From: Flavobacteriales bacterium
GTDB taxonomy: Bacteria; Bacteroidota; Bacteroidia; Flavobacteriales_G; JALEGO01
NCBI GenBank assembly: GCA_020629755.1
Contig: JAHDCS010000001.1
Coordinates: forward strand, 1-64,000
Direction of reading: 5' to 3'
DNA: 64,000 bases
Each line of letters opens with the position of its first letter. The first letter of the stretch is position 1. A model generated the notes under the pieces. That model was not told the DNA's origin and did no database searches. It saw only the letters and a program-made list of their open reading frames with translations. The position numbers were made by a program, and so were the translations under genes. Of this stretch, positions 27,239 to 35,211 are shown piece after piece.

Positions 27239-27928
27239 ATGATCAAGCTGTTGATTATAGAAGATGATATTGAATTAATTAGAAATATGTCTAGTTATTT
27301 CGACTCATTTGGATACACTTGTGAAAAAGCAAAAACCTTTAAAAATGGGCTAGAAAAGTTGAAAAACAGACCCTACGATTGCATCTTGCTTGATTTAAAT
27401 CTTCCGGGTGGAAATGGCCTAGCACTGCTCGACCACATTAAAGAAACGCAAGAAAAATGTGGTACTATTATTCTTTCCGCAAACAGCAGCATAGAAGACA
27501 AAATAGATGGTTTAGACCTCGGCGCCGACGATTATTTAACCAAACCCTTCCATCTTGCTGAATTAAATGCACGTATACGCTCTGTTGTAAGAAGAAAAAC
27601 ATTTAATAATAAAACAACTATTGCACTCAATGAAATACATATTGACATACCAGCTCAGGCAGTGAAAATACACCACCATGACATGTCTTTAACTAAAAAA
27701 GAATTTGAACTTCTTTTATTTTTGGTTAACAACAAAAACAAAGTAGTCACAAAACAAACTCTATCTCAACACATATGGGGCGAATACATGGATTACTCTG
27801 CTTCATTTGATCATATTTACGCACAACTAAAAAACCTTAGAAAAAAAATGCTGGCTCTTGGCTGTAAAGATTATATTAAAACGGTATACGGAATTGGATA
27901 CAAATTTTTAATCTCTTCGGATGCATAA
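27239..27928 (+). CDS. OmpR/PhoB-type response regulator
   Basis: 229 residues from the ATG at 27239. The receiver domain (1-120) has the acidic pocket EDD at its start, the phospho-acceptor Asp in CILLDLNLPGGNGL near residue 53, and the conserved Lys in LTKPFHL. The C-terminal winged helix shows LTKKEFELLLFL, the recognition-helix region, and the final YGIGYKF hairpin. Such regulators bind tandem direct repeats, and four 11-bp repeats occur downstream of the kinase gene at 28827-28870, before the ATP-grasp operon. It overlaps the kinase start by 8 bp (ATGCATAA), so the pair is cotranslated. Confidence 0.95.
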   Translation: MIKLLIIEDDIELIRNMSSYFDSFGYTCEKAKTFKNGLEKLKNRPYDCILLDLNLPGGNGLALLDHIKETQEKCGTIILSANSSIEDKIDGLDLGADDYLTKPFHLAELNARIRSVVRRKTFNNKTTIALNEIHIDIPAQAVKIHHHDMSLTKKEFELLLFLVNNKNKVVTKQTLSQHIWGEYMDYSASFDHIYAQLKNLRKKMLALGCKDYIKTVYGIGYKFLISSDA

Positions 27929-28769
27929 ATGGTATGTTGTTCTGTTCTTTTTTTCGGGGGGATTGTTGGGGTATTTGACAAGCTGTATGTACTTTGCAAG
28001 AAAAGCAAGGCTTTTTTTGTCCCTACTAAAAAAATACCCTTCTAATCAATTTAAAAAAAATTTCACTCAAGGCAATCTCCTTAGAAATACCCTAGAAGAA
28101 AGCTATACTTTAATCAACAAAAACGTTGAGAAAGTACTCTCAAAGCAAAGTTATATTGAAAATTTGAGTCATGAGATTTTAACCCCGATTTCTGTAATTA
28201 CCGGAAAAATTGAATTGCTCTTGCAGAGTAAACATTTAGAAGAAACCGACTTTGAGATTGTCGGAAGTATTCTACAACACCTACAAAAACTCACTAAAGT
28301 GAATAAATCTTTGATTTTACTCTCCAAAATAGATGCAGAAGTCTATGACGAGGTTAAAAAAGTTGAGCTAAATATTATTATTGATGATATCCTAAATTTA
28401 TTTGAGTTTCAAATCAGAGAAAAACAACTTAAAATCAGAAAAACCATCCATAAAAAAGTAGTCATTAAAACAAATGTTGATCTTTTCGAAATACTTATAA
28501 TGAACTTAATAAAAAACGCTATTGTTCATAACAAGCAAGGTGGTTCTATAAAAATTGATCTTTCTGATAAAAGAATTAAGGTTTTCAACCAGAGTTCACA
28601 CAACACTATGCTATCTTCTGAGATATTCCAGCGATTTAAAAGTAGTTCAAAGTCAAAAAAAAACTTAGGCTTAGGGCTTTCTATTGTCAATAAAATAAAC
28701 CACTACCTGGGGTATACATTTAAGTATACATTTAGTGAAGGCTCTCATGTCTTTACAGTTTATTATTAA
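27921..28769 (+). CDS. Sensor histidine kinase (small, single membrane segment)
   Basis: 282 residues. One N-terminal membrane helix (WYVVLFFFSGGLLGYLTSCM), a short coiled linker, then the dimerisation domain with the phospho-accepting His in NLSHEILTPISVITGKIE near residue 84. The ATPase domain has the N box MNLIKNAIVHN and the G2 box LGLGLSIVNKI. There is no periplasmic sensor domain, so the signal may be in the membrane or reach it through a partner. It is cognate to the overlapping response regulator gene. Confidence 0.93.
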   Translation: MHKWYVVLFFFSGGLLGYLTSCMYFARKARLFLSLLKKYPSNQFKKNFTQGNLLRNTLEESYTLINKNVEKVLSKQSYIENLSHEILTPISVITGKIELLLQSKHLEETDFEIVGSILQHLQKLTKVNKSLILLSKIDAEVYDEVKKVELNIIIDDILNLFEFQIREKQLKIRKTIHKKVVIKTNVDLFEILIMNLIKNAIVHNKQGGSIKIDLSDKRIKVFNQSSHNTMLSSEIFQRFKSSSKSKKNLGLGLSIVNKINHYLGYTFKYTFSEGSHVFTVYY

Positions 28770-28826
28770 TGCAATTTAATCCGGGTTTAATACCGTGAAA
28801 TAGTGATTTGGCTATAGTTTGACAGA

Positions 28827-28870
28827 CTACAGAATTTCTACAGAATTTCTACTAAAATCTTACAGAATCT
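28827..28870 (+). promoter_or_regulatory. Four tandem 11-bp repeats, predicted OmpR-type operator
   Basis: CTACAGAATTT (28827), CTACAGAATTT (28838), CTACTAAAATC (28849, degenerate), TTACAGAATCT (28860), head to tail with an exact 11-bp period. PhoB/OmpR-family proteins bind repeats of this period on one face of the helix. The array ends 6 bp before a -7-like box, covering the -33 region, the place of a class II activator. The regulator is predicted to be the product of 27239-27928. Confidence 0.65.
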
Positions 28871-28876
28871 AAATCC

Positions 28877-28884
28877 CATATTTG
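28877..28884 (+). promoter_or_regulatory. -7-like box of the ATP-grasp operon
   Basis: CATATTTG matches TAnnTTTG in seven of eight positions. There is no TTTG at -33, where the 11-bp repeats lie instead, consistent with an activator-dependent promoter. The first gene starts at 28901. Confidence 0.4.
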
Positions 28885-28900
28885 TTTGTATAGTCTGAAA

Positions 28901-29182
28901 ATGATTGTACAAAAAATTAAAAAAGAAATCATTAACAATTTACATTTTCCAAAAGAAGATGTATTGATTGAGAACAATAAGCGTGTTCTTCGTGGTAATG
29001 CATTAAAAGAATGCCTCTTTCTTGGAAATGACTTTCACCATAAGGTACTCATTTTCTTTGAAGACATCGAAGGAGAAAAAGTAGTAGAAACCACCGTTTG
29101 GGGATTAACTGATACTCAAGTAATTCTTAAAAAGAATGTCTTTATCCCTATTAACAGAATCAAAGAAGTTCAAACCATTTAA
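28901..29182 (+). CDS. Small conserved-looking protein of unknown function
   Basis: 93 residues from the ATG at 28901 (an upstream TTG is in frame but falls on the promoter). Predicted two strand-helix units: an N-terminal helix, then NALKECLFLGNDFHHKVLIF, and a final beta region VVETTVWGLTDTQVILKKN and IPINRIKEVQ. I recall similar short proteins in other Bacteroidota but no function. It is the first gene after the 11-bp repeats and is 9 bp from the next small gene. The context suggests an accessory protein of the ATP-grasp operon. Confidence 0.6.
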   Translation: MIVQKIKKEIINNLHFPKEDVLIENNKRVLRGNALKECLFLGNDFHHKVLIFFEDIEGEKVVETTVWGLTDTQVILKKNVFIPINRIKEVQTI

Positions 29183-29191
29183 CTGAGAAAC

Positions 29192-29485
29192 ATGAAAACA
29201 AAAATTTTTAATGGATTGCAACAAGTAAATTCACAGTTAGTAAACCAATTCTTAAACAATTCTAAGTTTAAATTAAAAAACCATCTGATTAAAATACGCA
29301 ACAAAGATGGGTCGACTACCAAGGCTATCTTAATAGAACTTGATGGTTTATCATATGTGATAAAAATAAATGCGCATGAAATCAGCCAATTGTCAGGCAA
29401 TCATAAAATTGATGATGCTGAACTAAATAGCGCTTTCTCTTCTGATGACACTAATGAACTTACTATAGAAAATGATTCACATTAA
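29192..29485 (+). CDS. Small protein with acidic Ser/Thr/Asp-rich tail, unknown
   Basis: 97 residues. The first 70 are a basic amphipathic domain (NQFLNNSKFKLKNHLIKIRN, then AILIELDGLSYVIKI). The last 27 are polar and acidic, with SSDDTNELTIENDSH at the end. No signal peptide and no cysteines. It lies 43 bp before a GTG-started ATP-grasp ligase gene. A folded leader plus an acidic tail next to ATP-grasp enzymes could mean a ligase substrate, but none of the known graspetide core motifs is present, so this is a hypothesis only. Confidence 0.55.
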   Translation: MKTKIFNGLQQVNSQLVNQFLNNSKFKLKNHLIKIRNKDGSTTKAILIELDGLSYVIKINAHEISQLSGNHKIDDAELNSAFSSDDTNELTIENDSH

Positions 29486-29528
29486 ACTTTCAGGCCAAAG
29501 CCTCCGCCTTTAAATATTTAAATACATC

Positions 29529-30974
29529 GTGCTTAACATTCAAATTATACACCCCGACACCTTCAACCCAGAAGATCACTGGTATGAAAAAGCCATTAAT
29601 GCTACTATTCATCCTGCTATTAAGTTCTTTTTTAATCTGAGCAATGAACAAATTGCAGAGAGGTATTGCCATCTTCATCCTAAAGTAAAAAAAGAATATT
29701 TAAAAGACATTCTAAATTATAACGCCAAACACTATGTTTTATCTGGAGCAGATTTACTACATGTGACTACTCAAGAAGGAAACAGAAAGATGGCTGTCAT
29801 TGAAAATAACTCTTGTCCTTCCGGGCAAAAATCAATGCCTCTATTAGACGAATACCAAGAAGCTGGTGGTTACAAACGTTTTGTAGACAAAACAATACTT
29901 GAAAAATACCCATCAAAAATTAAAAAGGGAAATATCGCTGTGATCTATGACAAAAATTACATGGAAGCAAGCGGTTATGCTCATGCCTTAGCAGATGCTA
30001 CCAATAAAAAAGTTGTATTAATTGAATATTATAATTACAAAGACAAATCACACATTAGATTGAGTAAAGAAGGGTATTTAGAGTACAAAAACGAACACCA
30101 ATGGACACGCCTTAACTTTGTATTTAGATACCTTACACAAAAACCTTGGAATCGCTTACCTATTAACACCAAAACAACTATTATAAACCCTATAATTACT
30201 TGCCTAGCAGGCGGCAGAAATAAATTAATGGCTTCAAAAGCTTACTCACTCTTCAATGCTGAGTTGGCTGAAAATAATTTAAAAATTTTAACCCCAAAAA
30301 CCATCTGGGATGTCAACAAAGAAGAAATCCCGCTATGGATTCAAAAATTTGGAGGAAAAGGCGTTATTAAAATTCCTTACAGCAACGCCGGGCAGGGTGT
30401 TTTTACTATTACTTCCAAAAAAGAATTAGACGCTTTTATGGAAGATACGTTTCATTATGAAAAATTCATTGTGCAAAGTCTTGTGGGGAATTACAATTGG
30501 AGTTCCGTTTCCGATGAAGGTATTTTTTACCATGTGGGCTCTATGCCTAATAAAAAAGGGTTGTCTTTCGTGCTTGATTTCAGAATTATGATTCATTCTA
30601 CTAAAAACGGATTCAGGCCTCTTTCACTTTATTCGAGACGAGCAAAAAAAGCATTGACAGATTATCTTGAAGAAGGAGAATCTTCGTGGGAAATTCTTGG
30701 CACCAACCTTTCTATAAAAAACAAAGACATGAGTTGGTCAAGTGACACCTCAAGATTGCTTCTGATGGAACGCAAAGGATTCAATCAACTAGGCATTAGT
30801 GTAGATGATTTAATCGAAGGATATATTCAGGTTGTTCTTTCTACAATTGCCATTGATAAATTAGCAGACCAATTAAAAACCAAAAAAGGCGGTCTAAAGC
30901 TAAAGCTTTTTAAATCTTTAAATAACGACCAAATATTAATTAATGAAATAGCTTCTGAAATAAATAAGCAATGA
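29529..30974 (+). CDS. ATP-grasp-like ligase of unknown substrate
   Basis: 481 residues from a GTG at 29529; no ATG occurs until well inside. The N-terminal third (HPDTFNPEDHWYEKAIN, then MAVIENNSCPSGQKSMPLLD) is unfamiliar. The C-terminal half has ATP-grasp features: GGRNKLMASKAYSLFNAEL before the small domain, the glycine-rich GKGVIKIPYSNAGQGVF loop, the strand FIVQSLVG, and acidic residues in FVLDFRIMIH that could bind Mg. ATP-grasp enzymes join an acyl phosphate to an amine, thiol or hydroxyl. With the GshB-like ligase and the AstE-like hydrolase downstream it probably makes or modifies a peptide-like molecule. The substrate cannot be inferred. Confidence 0.65.
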   Translation: MLNIQIIHPDTFNPEDHWYEKAINATIHPAIKFFFNLSNEQIAERYCHLHPKVKKEYLKDILNYNAKHYVLSGADLLHVTTQEGNRKMAVIENNSCPSGQKSMPLLDEYQEAGGYKRFVDKTILEKYPSKIKKGNIAVIYDKNYMEASGYAHALADATNKKVVLIEYYNYKDKSHIRLSKEGYLEYKNEHQWTRLNFVFRYLTQKPWNRLPINTKTTIINPIITCLAGGRNKLMASKAYSLFNAELAENNLKILTPKTIWDVNKEEIPLWIQKFGGKGVIKIPYSNAGQGVFTITSKKELDAFMEDTFHYEKFIVQSLVGNYNWSSVSDEGIFYHVGSMPNKKGLSFVLDFRIMIHSTKNGFRPLSLYSRRAKKALTDYLEEGESSWEILGTNLSIKNKDMSWSSDTSRLLLMERKGFNQLGISVDDLIEGYIQVVLSTIAIDKLADQLKTKKGGLKLKLFKSLNNDQILINEIASEINKQ

Positions 30975-31028
30975 ATAGACGCTCTTTTCAACTTTTAATA
31001 CTAGACAGACTAACAATAAAATAAACCC

Positions 31029-31448
31029 ATGAATGTATTTCATCTGGCTATCACAGTACATGATATAGAGAAAGCAAAAAAGTTTTACAAAAACACGCTT
31101 GGATTAGAGATTGGCAGAGAGACCAGTAAATGGTTTGATGTAAATTTTTATAACCACCAGCTCACCATTCAATTAGACCTAAAAAAAGTAACCCCTCAAA
31201 ACAGTAAAAGATTACATGAATTGGCTGTTCCGCCGCATCATTTTGGAATCATTTTATCAGAAAACGCGTGGGATTCTATGAAACGGTATTTAACCGAAAA
31301 AAAAGTAGAAATTTTAAAACTATCGTCTACTTTTTTTGAAGGTTCAAATTACGAACAATACTCAATGTTTATAAAGGATCCAAGTGAGAATATAATTGAG
31401 TTTAAATCTTTTAAAGATAGAAGCCACATCTTTACGCCTATAGATTAA
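31029..31448 (+). CDS. VOC-family protein (glyoxalase/dioxygenase fold)
   Basis: 139 residues with two beta-alpha-beta-beta-beta halves. The first begins FHLAITVHDIEKAKKFYKNT and the second has PPHHFGIIL and ends IKDPSENIIEFKSF, the family's typical last strand. His and Glu residues at the canonical metal positions (H5, H in PPHHF, E in NIIEF) are present. VOC proteins range from lyases to dioxygenases and thiol-drug resistance proteins. Here it lies between two ATP-grasp genes, 3 bp before the next, so it likely acts on the same product or detoxifies an intermediate. Confidence 0.87.
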   Translation: MNVFHLAITVHDIEKAKKFYKNTLGLEIGRETSKWFDVNFYNHQLTIQLDLKKVTPQNSKRLHELAVPPHHFGIILSENAWDSMKRYLTEKKVEILKLSSTFFEGSNYEQYSMFIKDPSENIIEFKSFKDRSHIFTPID

Positions 31449-31451
31449 GCT

Positions 31452-32438
31452 ATGAACATACTAATACTAACAGACCACAAAAAGCATTATCAAAGCAACT
31501 CATTCTATGGAATTACAAATGCATTGGTGGAACATACAAGAATTAAAAATGTTTTTGTTTGCAGCAGATCTGATAATAGAAACACTCCGTTTTTTAACGG
31601 AGATCGAGCCGCTTTTTTATACCTATTAAAAGTCGAAGAAAAGTTAACGTTTACATCCTTTAAGGAAATCGCCAAAAAAGCCAAGAAACATCTTCCTGTA
31701 GAGATTGACACTATTCTTTTTAGATTACCAAGGCCAATAAAGGCAAAGTTTATTAAAACCCTTCAATCAAGATTTAAAAACTGCAACATTGTAAACAACA
31801 TTGCATCTATTGATCGTTTAAGTAACAAATCGTTCTTACTTGAACTTGATAAATTTGTACCCCCAGTAAAATTATGTGTTGACTGGAATCAAATTGATTC
31901 TTTTTATACACAATTCCCGATTGTTTTAAAACCTTTAAAAAACTACGGAGGAAAAGGCATTATTAAACTCGCTGATCAAACAGCCTATTTTGGGCATCAA
32001 AAACAAATGCGTTTACACGATTTTAAAAATTGGTATTTAACAAATACACAACCTTATCTAGCTATGAAATATATGCCGTTGATTCAAGAAGGTGACAAGC
32101 GTATTGTCGTGGTTAACTCAAAGCCTTTAGGCGCTCTGATTAGAAAACCAAAAAAAGGCGGATGGATGTGTAATGCTTCACAAGGAGGTATTTCTGAAAT
32201 AAGTTCATTAAACAAAAGAGACCATGAAATAATTCAGTACTTAAACCCTATTTTTAAAAGCCATAATGTCTTTATGTATGGGGTAGATTTGCTAACCAAT
32301 TCAGTTGGAAAAAGAATGATTTCTGAAATCAACACCCTAAGTATTGGAGGCTTACAGCCTTTGTATGATTACGGTCATAGAAATGTGTTTAAACAATATT
32401 CAAATGAATTGATTAAATTTCTTGACAATGAGCAATGA
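31452..32438 (+). CDS. GshB-like ATP-grasp ligase
   Basis: 328 residues with the glutathione synthetase (GshB) layout: an N-terminal domain, NNIASIDRLSNKSFLLEL entering the ATP-grasp domain, the loop FPIVLKPLKNYGGKGII, YMPLIQEGDKRIVVV, and the final metal-binding block MISEINTLSIGG. GshB joins glycine to gamma-glutamylcysteine; no gshA is in the window, and the enzyme could equally be a RimK-like ligase for another pair. It overlaps the next gene by 11 bp. Confidence 0.82.
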   Translation: MNILILTDHKKHYQSNSFYGITNALVEHTRIKNVFVCSRSDNRNTPFFNGDRAAFLYLLKVEEKLTFTSFKEIAKKAKKHLPVEIDTILFRLPRPIKAKFIKTLQSRFKNCNIVNNIASIDRLSNKSFLLELDKFVPPVKLCVDWNQIDSFYTQFPIVLKPLKNYGGKGIIKLADQTAYFGHQKQMRLHDFKNWYLTNTQPYLAMKYMPLIQEGDKRIVVVNSKPLGALIRKPKKGGWMCNASQGGISEISSLNKRDHEIIQYLNPIFKSHNVFMYGVDLLTNSVGKRMISEINTLSIGGLQPLYDYGHRNVFKQYSNELIKFLDNEQ

Positions 32439-33393
32439 AATACCAAAAATTCACCACATTAACCTAGAGCGCTTACAGGCGGGCATCCACTCTTTTTGGT
32501 TAAAAATAGTAGACGGCCCAACCTCAACTCCTTTGTGTATTCCGACCATAATTGCCAAGGGCTCTTTTCAAGGAAAAACAATGGGTATAACTGCGGCAGT
32601 TCACGGAAATGAATTGAATGGCATACCTGTCATTCAACGTCTATTCAAAGAAATTGACTTCTCGCAGCTTCATGGAGCAATAATAGGGGTCCCGGTAGTA
32701 AATATCCCGGCCTTTCACAGAAAGAAAAGAAGATTTATTGACAATGTAGATTTGAATCATATTTTTCCAGGTGTTGAAAATGGAAATGTCAGTGAATCTT
32801 ATGTGTTTCAATTCTTTAACAAAGTGATTAAAGATGTCGATTACTTAATTGATTTACATACTGCTTCTACAGGACGAATAAACTCCTATTACATTAGAGC
32901 AGATCTGTCTGATTCTATAACAAAAAATTTGGCACTACTTCAAAATGGTCAGATTGTTGTTCATAAAACAGCTTCCGACGGCACCCTTAGAGGCGCTGCA
33001 AACGAAAAAAACATCCCCGCTATTACTCTAGAAGTTGGCAACCCTCACACATTTCAAAAAGGGATGATTCGATCAGGTCTGACAGGCTTATATAATGCAC
33101 TGGTTTATCTAAAAATGATTACAGGTGAAATTGACCAACCAGAAACTCCTGCTGTAGTGTGCAAAAAATCCTACTGGATTTACACCAATACCGGAGGGCT
33201 GTTAAGTGTTTTTCCTTCAATAACTCAATGCGTTAAAAAAGGAGATTTAATTGCGGAACAAAGAGATTTGTTCGGCACATTAGTTCAAAAGTATTTTGCT
33301 CCAGAAGATGGCATTGTAATCGGAAAAAGTGTTAACCCAGTAAATCAAACTGGTGGAAGGATTATCCATTTAGGCATTATTGGATCTATCTAA
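32428..33393 (+). CDS. Succinylglutamate desuccinylase/aspartoacylase-family hydrolase
   Basis: 321 residues from the ATG at 32428 inside the end of the previous gene. Zn ligands are visible as HGNELNG (HxxE, near residue 60) and DLHTAS (near 145), with the substrate-binding RRFIDNVDLNHIFPG between. The C-terminal beta domain (KSYWIYTNTGGLLSVF to the end) resembles the AstE family. These M14-type enzymes cleave N-acyl amino acids or amide bonds. Pairing with ATP-grasp ligases is known from amidoligase and RimK clusters, where the hydrolase reverses or trims the ligase product. It is the last gene before a terminator. Confidence 0.87.
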   Translation: MSNEIPKIHHINLERLQAGIHSFWLKIVDGPTSTPLCIPTIIAKGSFQGKTMGITAAVHGNELNGIPVIQRLFKEIDFSQLHGAIIGVPVVNIPAFHRKKRRFIDNVDLNHIFPGVENGNVSESYVFQFFNKVIKDVDYLIDLHTASTGRINSYYIRADLSDSITKNLALLQNGQIVVHKTASDGTLRGAANEKNIPAITLEVGNPHTFQKGMIRSGLTGLYNALVYLKMITGEIDQPETPAVVCKKSYWIYTNTGGLLSVFPSITQCVKKGDLIAEQRDLFGTLVQKYFAPEDGIVIGKSVNPVNQTGGRIIHLGIIGSI

Positions 33394-33411
33394 AAAAGCA
33401 TCACTGCAAAT

Positions 33412-33442
33412 AAAAAAGCCGCTTTTAAAAAGCGGCTTTTAA
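33412..33442. terminator. Bidirectional terminator of the ATP-grasp operon
   Basis: AAAAGCCGCTTT (33414-33425) and AAAGCGGCTTTT (33429-33440) with a 3-nt top loop, flanked by A/T runs. It closes the rightward operon and also follows the tRNA on the minus strand. Confidence 0.85.
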
Positions 33443-33451
33443 ATAGTATTG

Positions 33452-33525
33452 TGGGCCCACATGGGCTCGAACCATGGACCCCCTGATTATGAGTCAGGTG
33501 CTCTAACCAGCTGAGCTATGAGCCC
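33452..33525 (-). tRNA. tRNA with anticodon CAT (Met elongator or Ile2)
   Basis: 74 nt. Acceptor GGGCTCA pairs with TGGGCCC (one G-T pair), D-arm GCTCAGCTGGTTAGAGC, anticodon stem CCTGA/TCAGG with loop CTCATAA, T-arm CATGG-TTCGAGC-CCATG, discriminator A. Anticodon CAT serves elongator Met, or Ile after lysidine modification by TilS. The identity cannot be settled by eye. CCA is not encoded. Confidence 0.93.
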
Positions 33526-33613
33526 CACAAATAATTGTGAAGGGCAAATTTATATGAATTTAATGGAGAAGCAAAAGACTTCTTTTCAAAATTTTTAAGC
33601 CAGATTAAAAGGC

Positions 33614-34729
33614 TTAGCCTCCTAATACCTCTTGAAGCTTTCTTTCTAATTGTGCCCCCCTTAGTTTTTTAGCAATAATTTTTCCGTCTTTATCAATGAG
33701 CACTGTATACGGTATGCCCTGTACTTTATATTGCGGCACAACGGAAGACTTCCATCCTTTTAAATCACTGATATGCAGCCATGTAAGCCCATCTTGTTGT
33801 ATTGCATTTTGCCAGGCTCCTTTTTTGGTATCTAGAGATACCCCTAATATTTCAAAGCCTTTGTCTTTGTATTTGTTATACATTTTAACCACATTGGGGT
33901 TTTCGGCTCTACAAGGCCTGCACCAGCTCGCCCAAAAATCAAGCAAGACTACTTTTCCGCGTAAAGAAGAAAGCGAAAGGGGCTTATCATTTAAATCATT
34001 CAAAGTAATATCTGGCGCCTCCATTCCTACGCCTACCACAGACATCTTACTGACCTGATCATTGAAAGAAGTCGCGTAGTCTGAGCCCGGCATGCTTTGA
34101 TTTAAACCATTGGCAATTTTTTTAAAATACGCTATATCTTGTTCTGGATCTAGTTTTTGAACCGTCGCTAGAGCCGCTATTGAGCCCGGGTTTTCATCAA
34201 TAAATTGGTAAATGAAATTTTTATGCTGCATATTGCCTTGCTGAAACTGCTGTTGAAGCGCCATAAACGCGTTCATATCTCCGCTTTGTTGCACCGTCTT
34301 TGCTTGTCTTTGCAATGAATCTGACCACACATAAAAACGTGACAGCTCTTTATTTAATGTCAATAGTCTTGTGGTTTCCTTTGATCCGGTTACATCGTAG
34401 TCTTTTCCTAAATTCTCAGCGTTGCTTTTTATATGCACCTTCTCTGCTTTGTCTAGAATAATGTTTAAAAAATTCCGCTTGTCTATACTAATGCGGTAAA
34501 ACCCTGGTTGTTCAACCTTTAAGTCAAAAGAAAACAGTCCTTTATCATTCACTCGTGTAGAGTCAATAAATGTGGCAGAAACTGAACTTAAACGCTCTAA
34601 AACCAGATTTTGATTCTCTGCATTAGAAAGCGTGCCGGTAATGGTTGCATCTTTATTGTACTTGCCCTGCGCAGAGCAAGACACAATTAAAAATATTATT
34701 AGGTAGAGGTAATGCACTTTTTTAAACAT
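33614..34729 (-). CDS. TlpA-like thioredoxin-fold lipoprotein (DUF4369 + thioredoxin)
   Basis: 371 residues. The N-terminus has a lipoprotein signal (YLIIFLIVSCSAQG, Cys near residue 18). The DUF4369 domain follows (ATITGTLSNAENQNLVLER). The C-terminal thioredoxin domain begins near residue 235 and carries the redox pair in FWASWCRPCRAENP near residue 270, with cis-Pro in QGIPYTVLIDKDGK. Proteins of this type reduce disulfides on the periplasmic or outer face. The GGGGGGAT octamer is absent here. It is divergent from the 34804 gene. Confidence 0.92.
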   Translation of the reverse strand: MFKKVHYLYLIIFLIVSCSAQGKYNKDATITGTLSNAENQNLVLERLSSVSATFIDSTRVNDKGLFSFDLKVEQPGFYRISIDKRNFLNIILDKAEKVHIKSNAENLGKDYDVTGSKETTRLLTLNKELSRFYVWSDSLQRQAKTVQQSGDMNAFMALQQQFQQGNMQHKNFIYQFIDENPGSIAALATVQKLDPEQDIAYFKKIANGLNQSMPGSDYATSFNDQVSKMSVVGVGMEAPDITLNDLNDKPLSLSSLRGKVVLLDFWASWCRPCRAENPNVVKMYNKYKDKGFEILGVSLDTKKGAWQNAIQQDGLTWLHISDLKGWKSSVVPQYKVQGIPYTVLIDKDGKIIAKKLRGAQLERKLQEVLGG

Positions 34730-34803
34730 AAAGCAATTTTGAAATGTAAAAGTACAGATTTATATTTTTGATTGAATATTCTTGAGTGTATATTTAAAGT
34801 TCA

Positions 34804-35196
34804 ATGTATTTAAATGTCTTTTTTATAGGAATTCTTTTTTTGGGGGGATGGATGAATGCTTGCGCACAACAAAACAAAGCATTAGAGGTGCTTTTGAAAA
34901 CCAAATCTAAATTAGAAGATCAAAAAAACTGGAACCCACATGCCACATACGGCGAGACATGTCACTCAACAGATACCATCTACAGTTTAGGATGCGCGAT
35001 TAGCACATCTCAACAAGAACTGCGAGGAAAAAAAGCTTCGCGCAATAAAGAAATGCGCGTATTAAGACGGAAGGTGTTTTGGCGTTATCCCTTTCGAGCC
35101 GGGCTGCATCCGATCACCTATTTCAATGCGCATAAAAAAACTACCCACAAAGAAGTCATTGGTCGAATTAAAAAAGCGATTAAAGCACTTCAATAA
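34804..35196 (+). CDS. Small exported protein of unknown function
   Basis: 130 residues with an N-terminal signal (MYLNVFFIGILFLGGWMNACAQ), cleaved after AQ or at the Cys of a weak lipobox. The mature part is basic: a helix (ALEVLLKTKSKLEDQ), a middle with two Cys (ETCHSTDTIYSLGCAIS) that may form a disulfide, and a strongly basic RRKVFWRYPFRAG segment before a C-terminal helix. No family recognised. It lies between divergent and convergent neighbours as a single gene. A GGGGGGAT octamer codes the GGW of its signal. Confidence 0.65.
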   Translation: MYLNVFFIGILFLGGWMNACAQQNKALEVLLKTKSKLEDQKNWNPHATYGETCHSTDTIYSLGCAISTSQQELRGKKASRNKEMRVLRRKVFWRYPFRAGLHPITYFNAHKKTTHKEVIGRIKKAIKALQ

Positions 35197-35211
35197 GAAA
35201 AACTATAAGAG

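Noticed and set aside
29405-29485. Known graspetide core motif in the small acidic protein
   Set aside because: Neither the microviridin nor the plesiocin-type Thr/Glu pattern is present; kept only as a loose hypothesis.
31452-32438. Firm call of glutathione synthetase
   Set aside because: The fold agrees, but no gshA neighbour exists and the operon context differs, so the substrate is left open.
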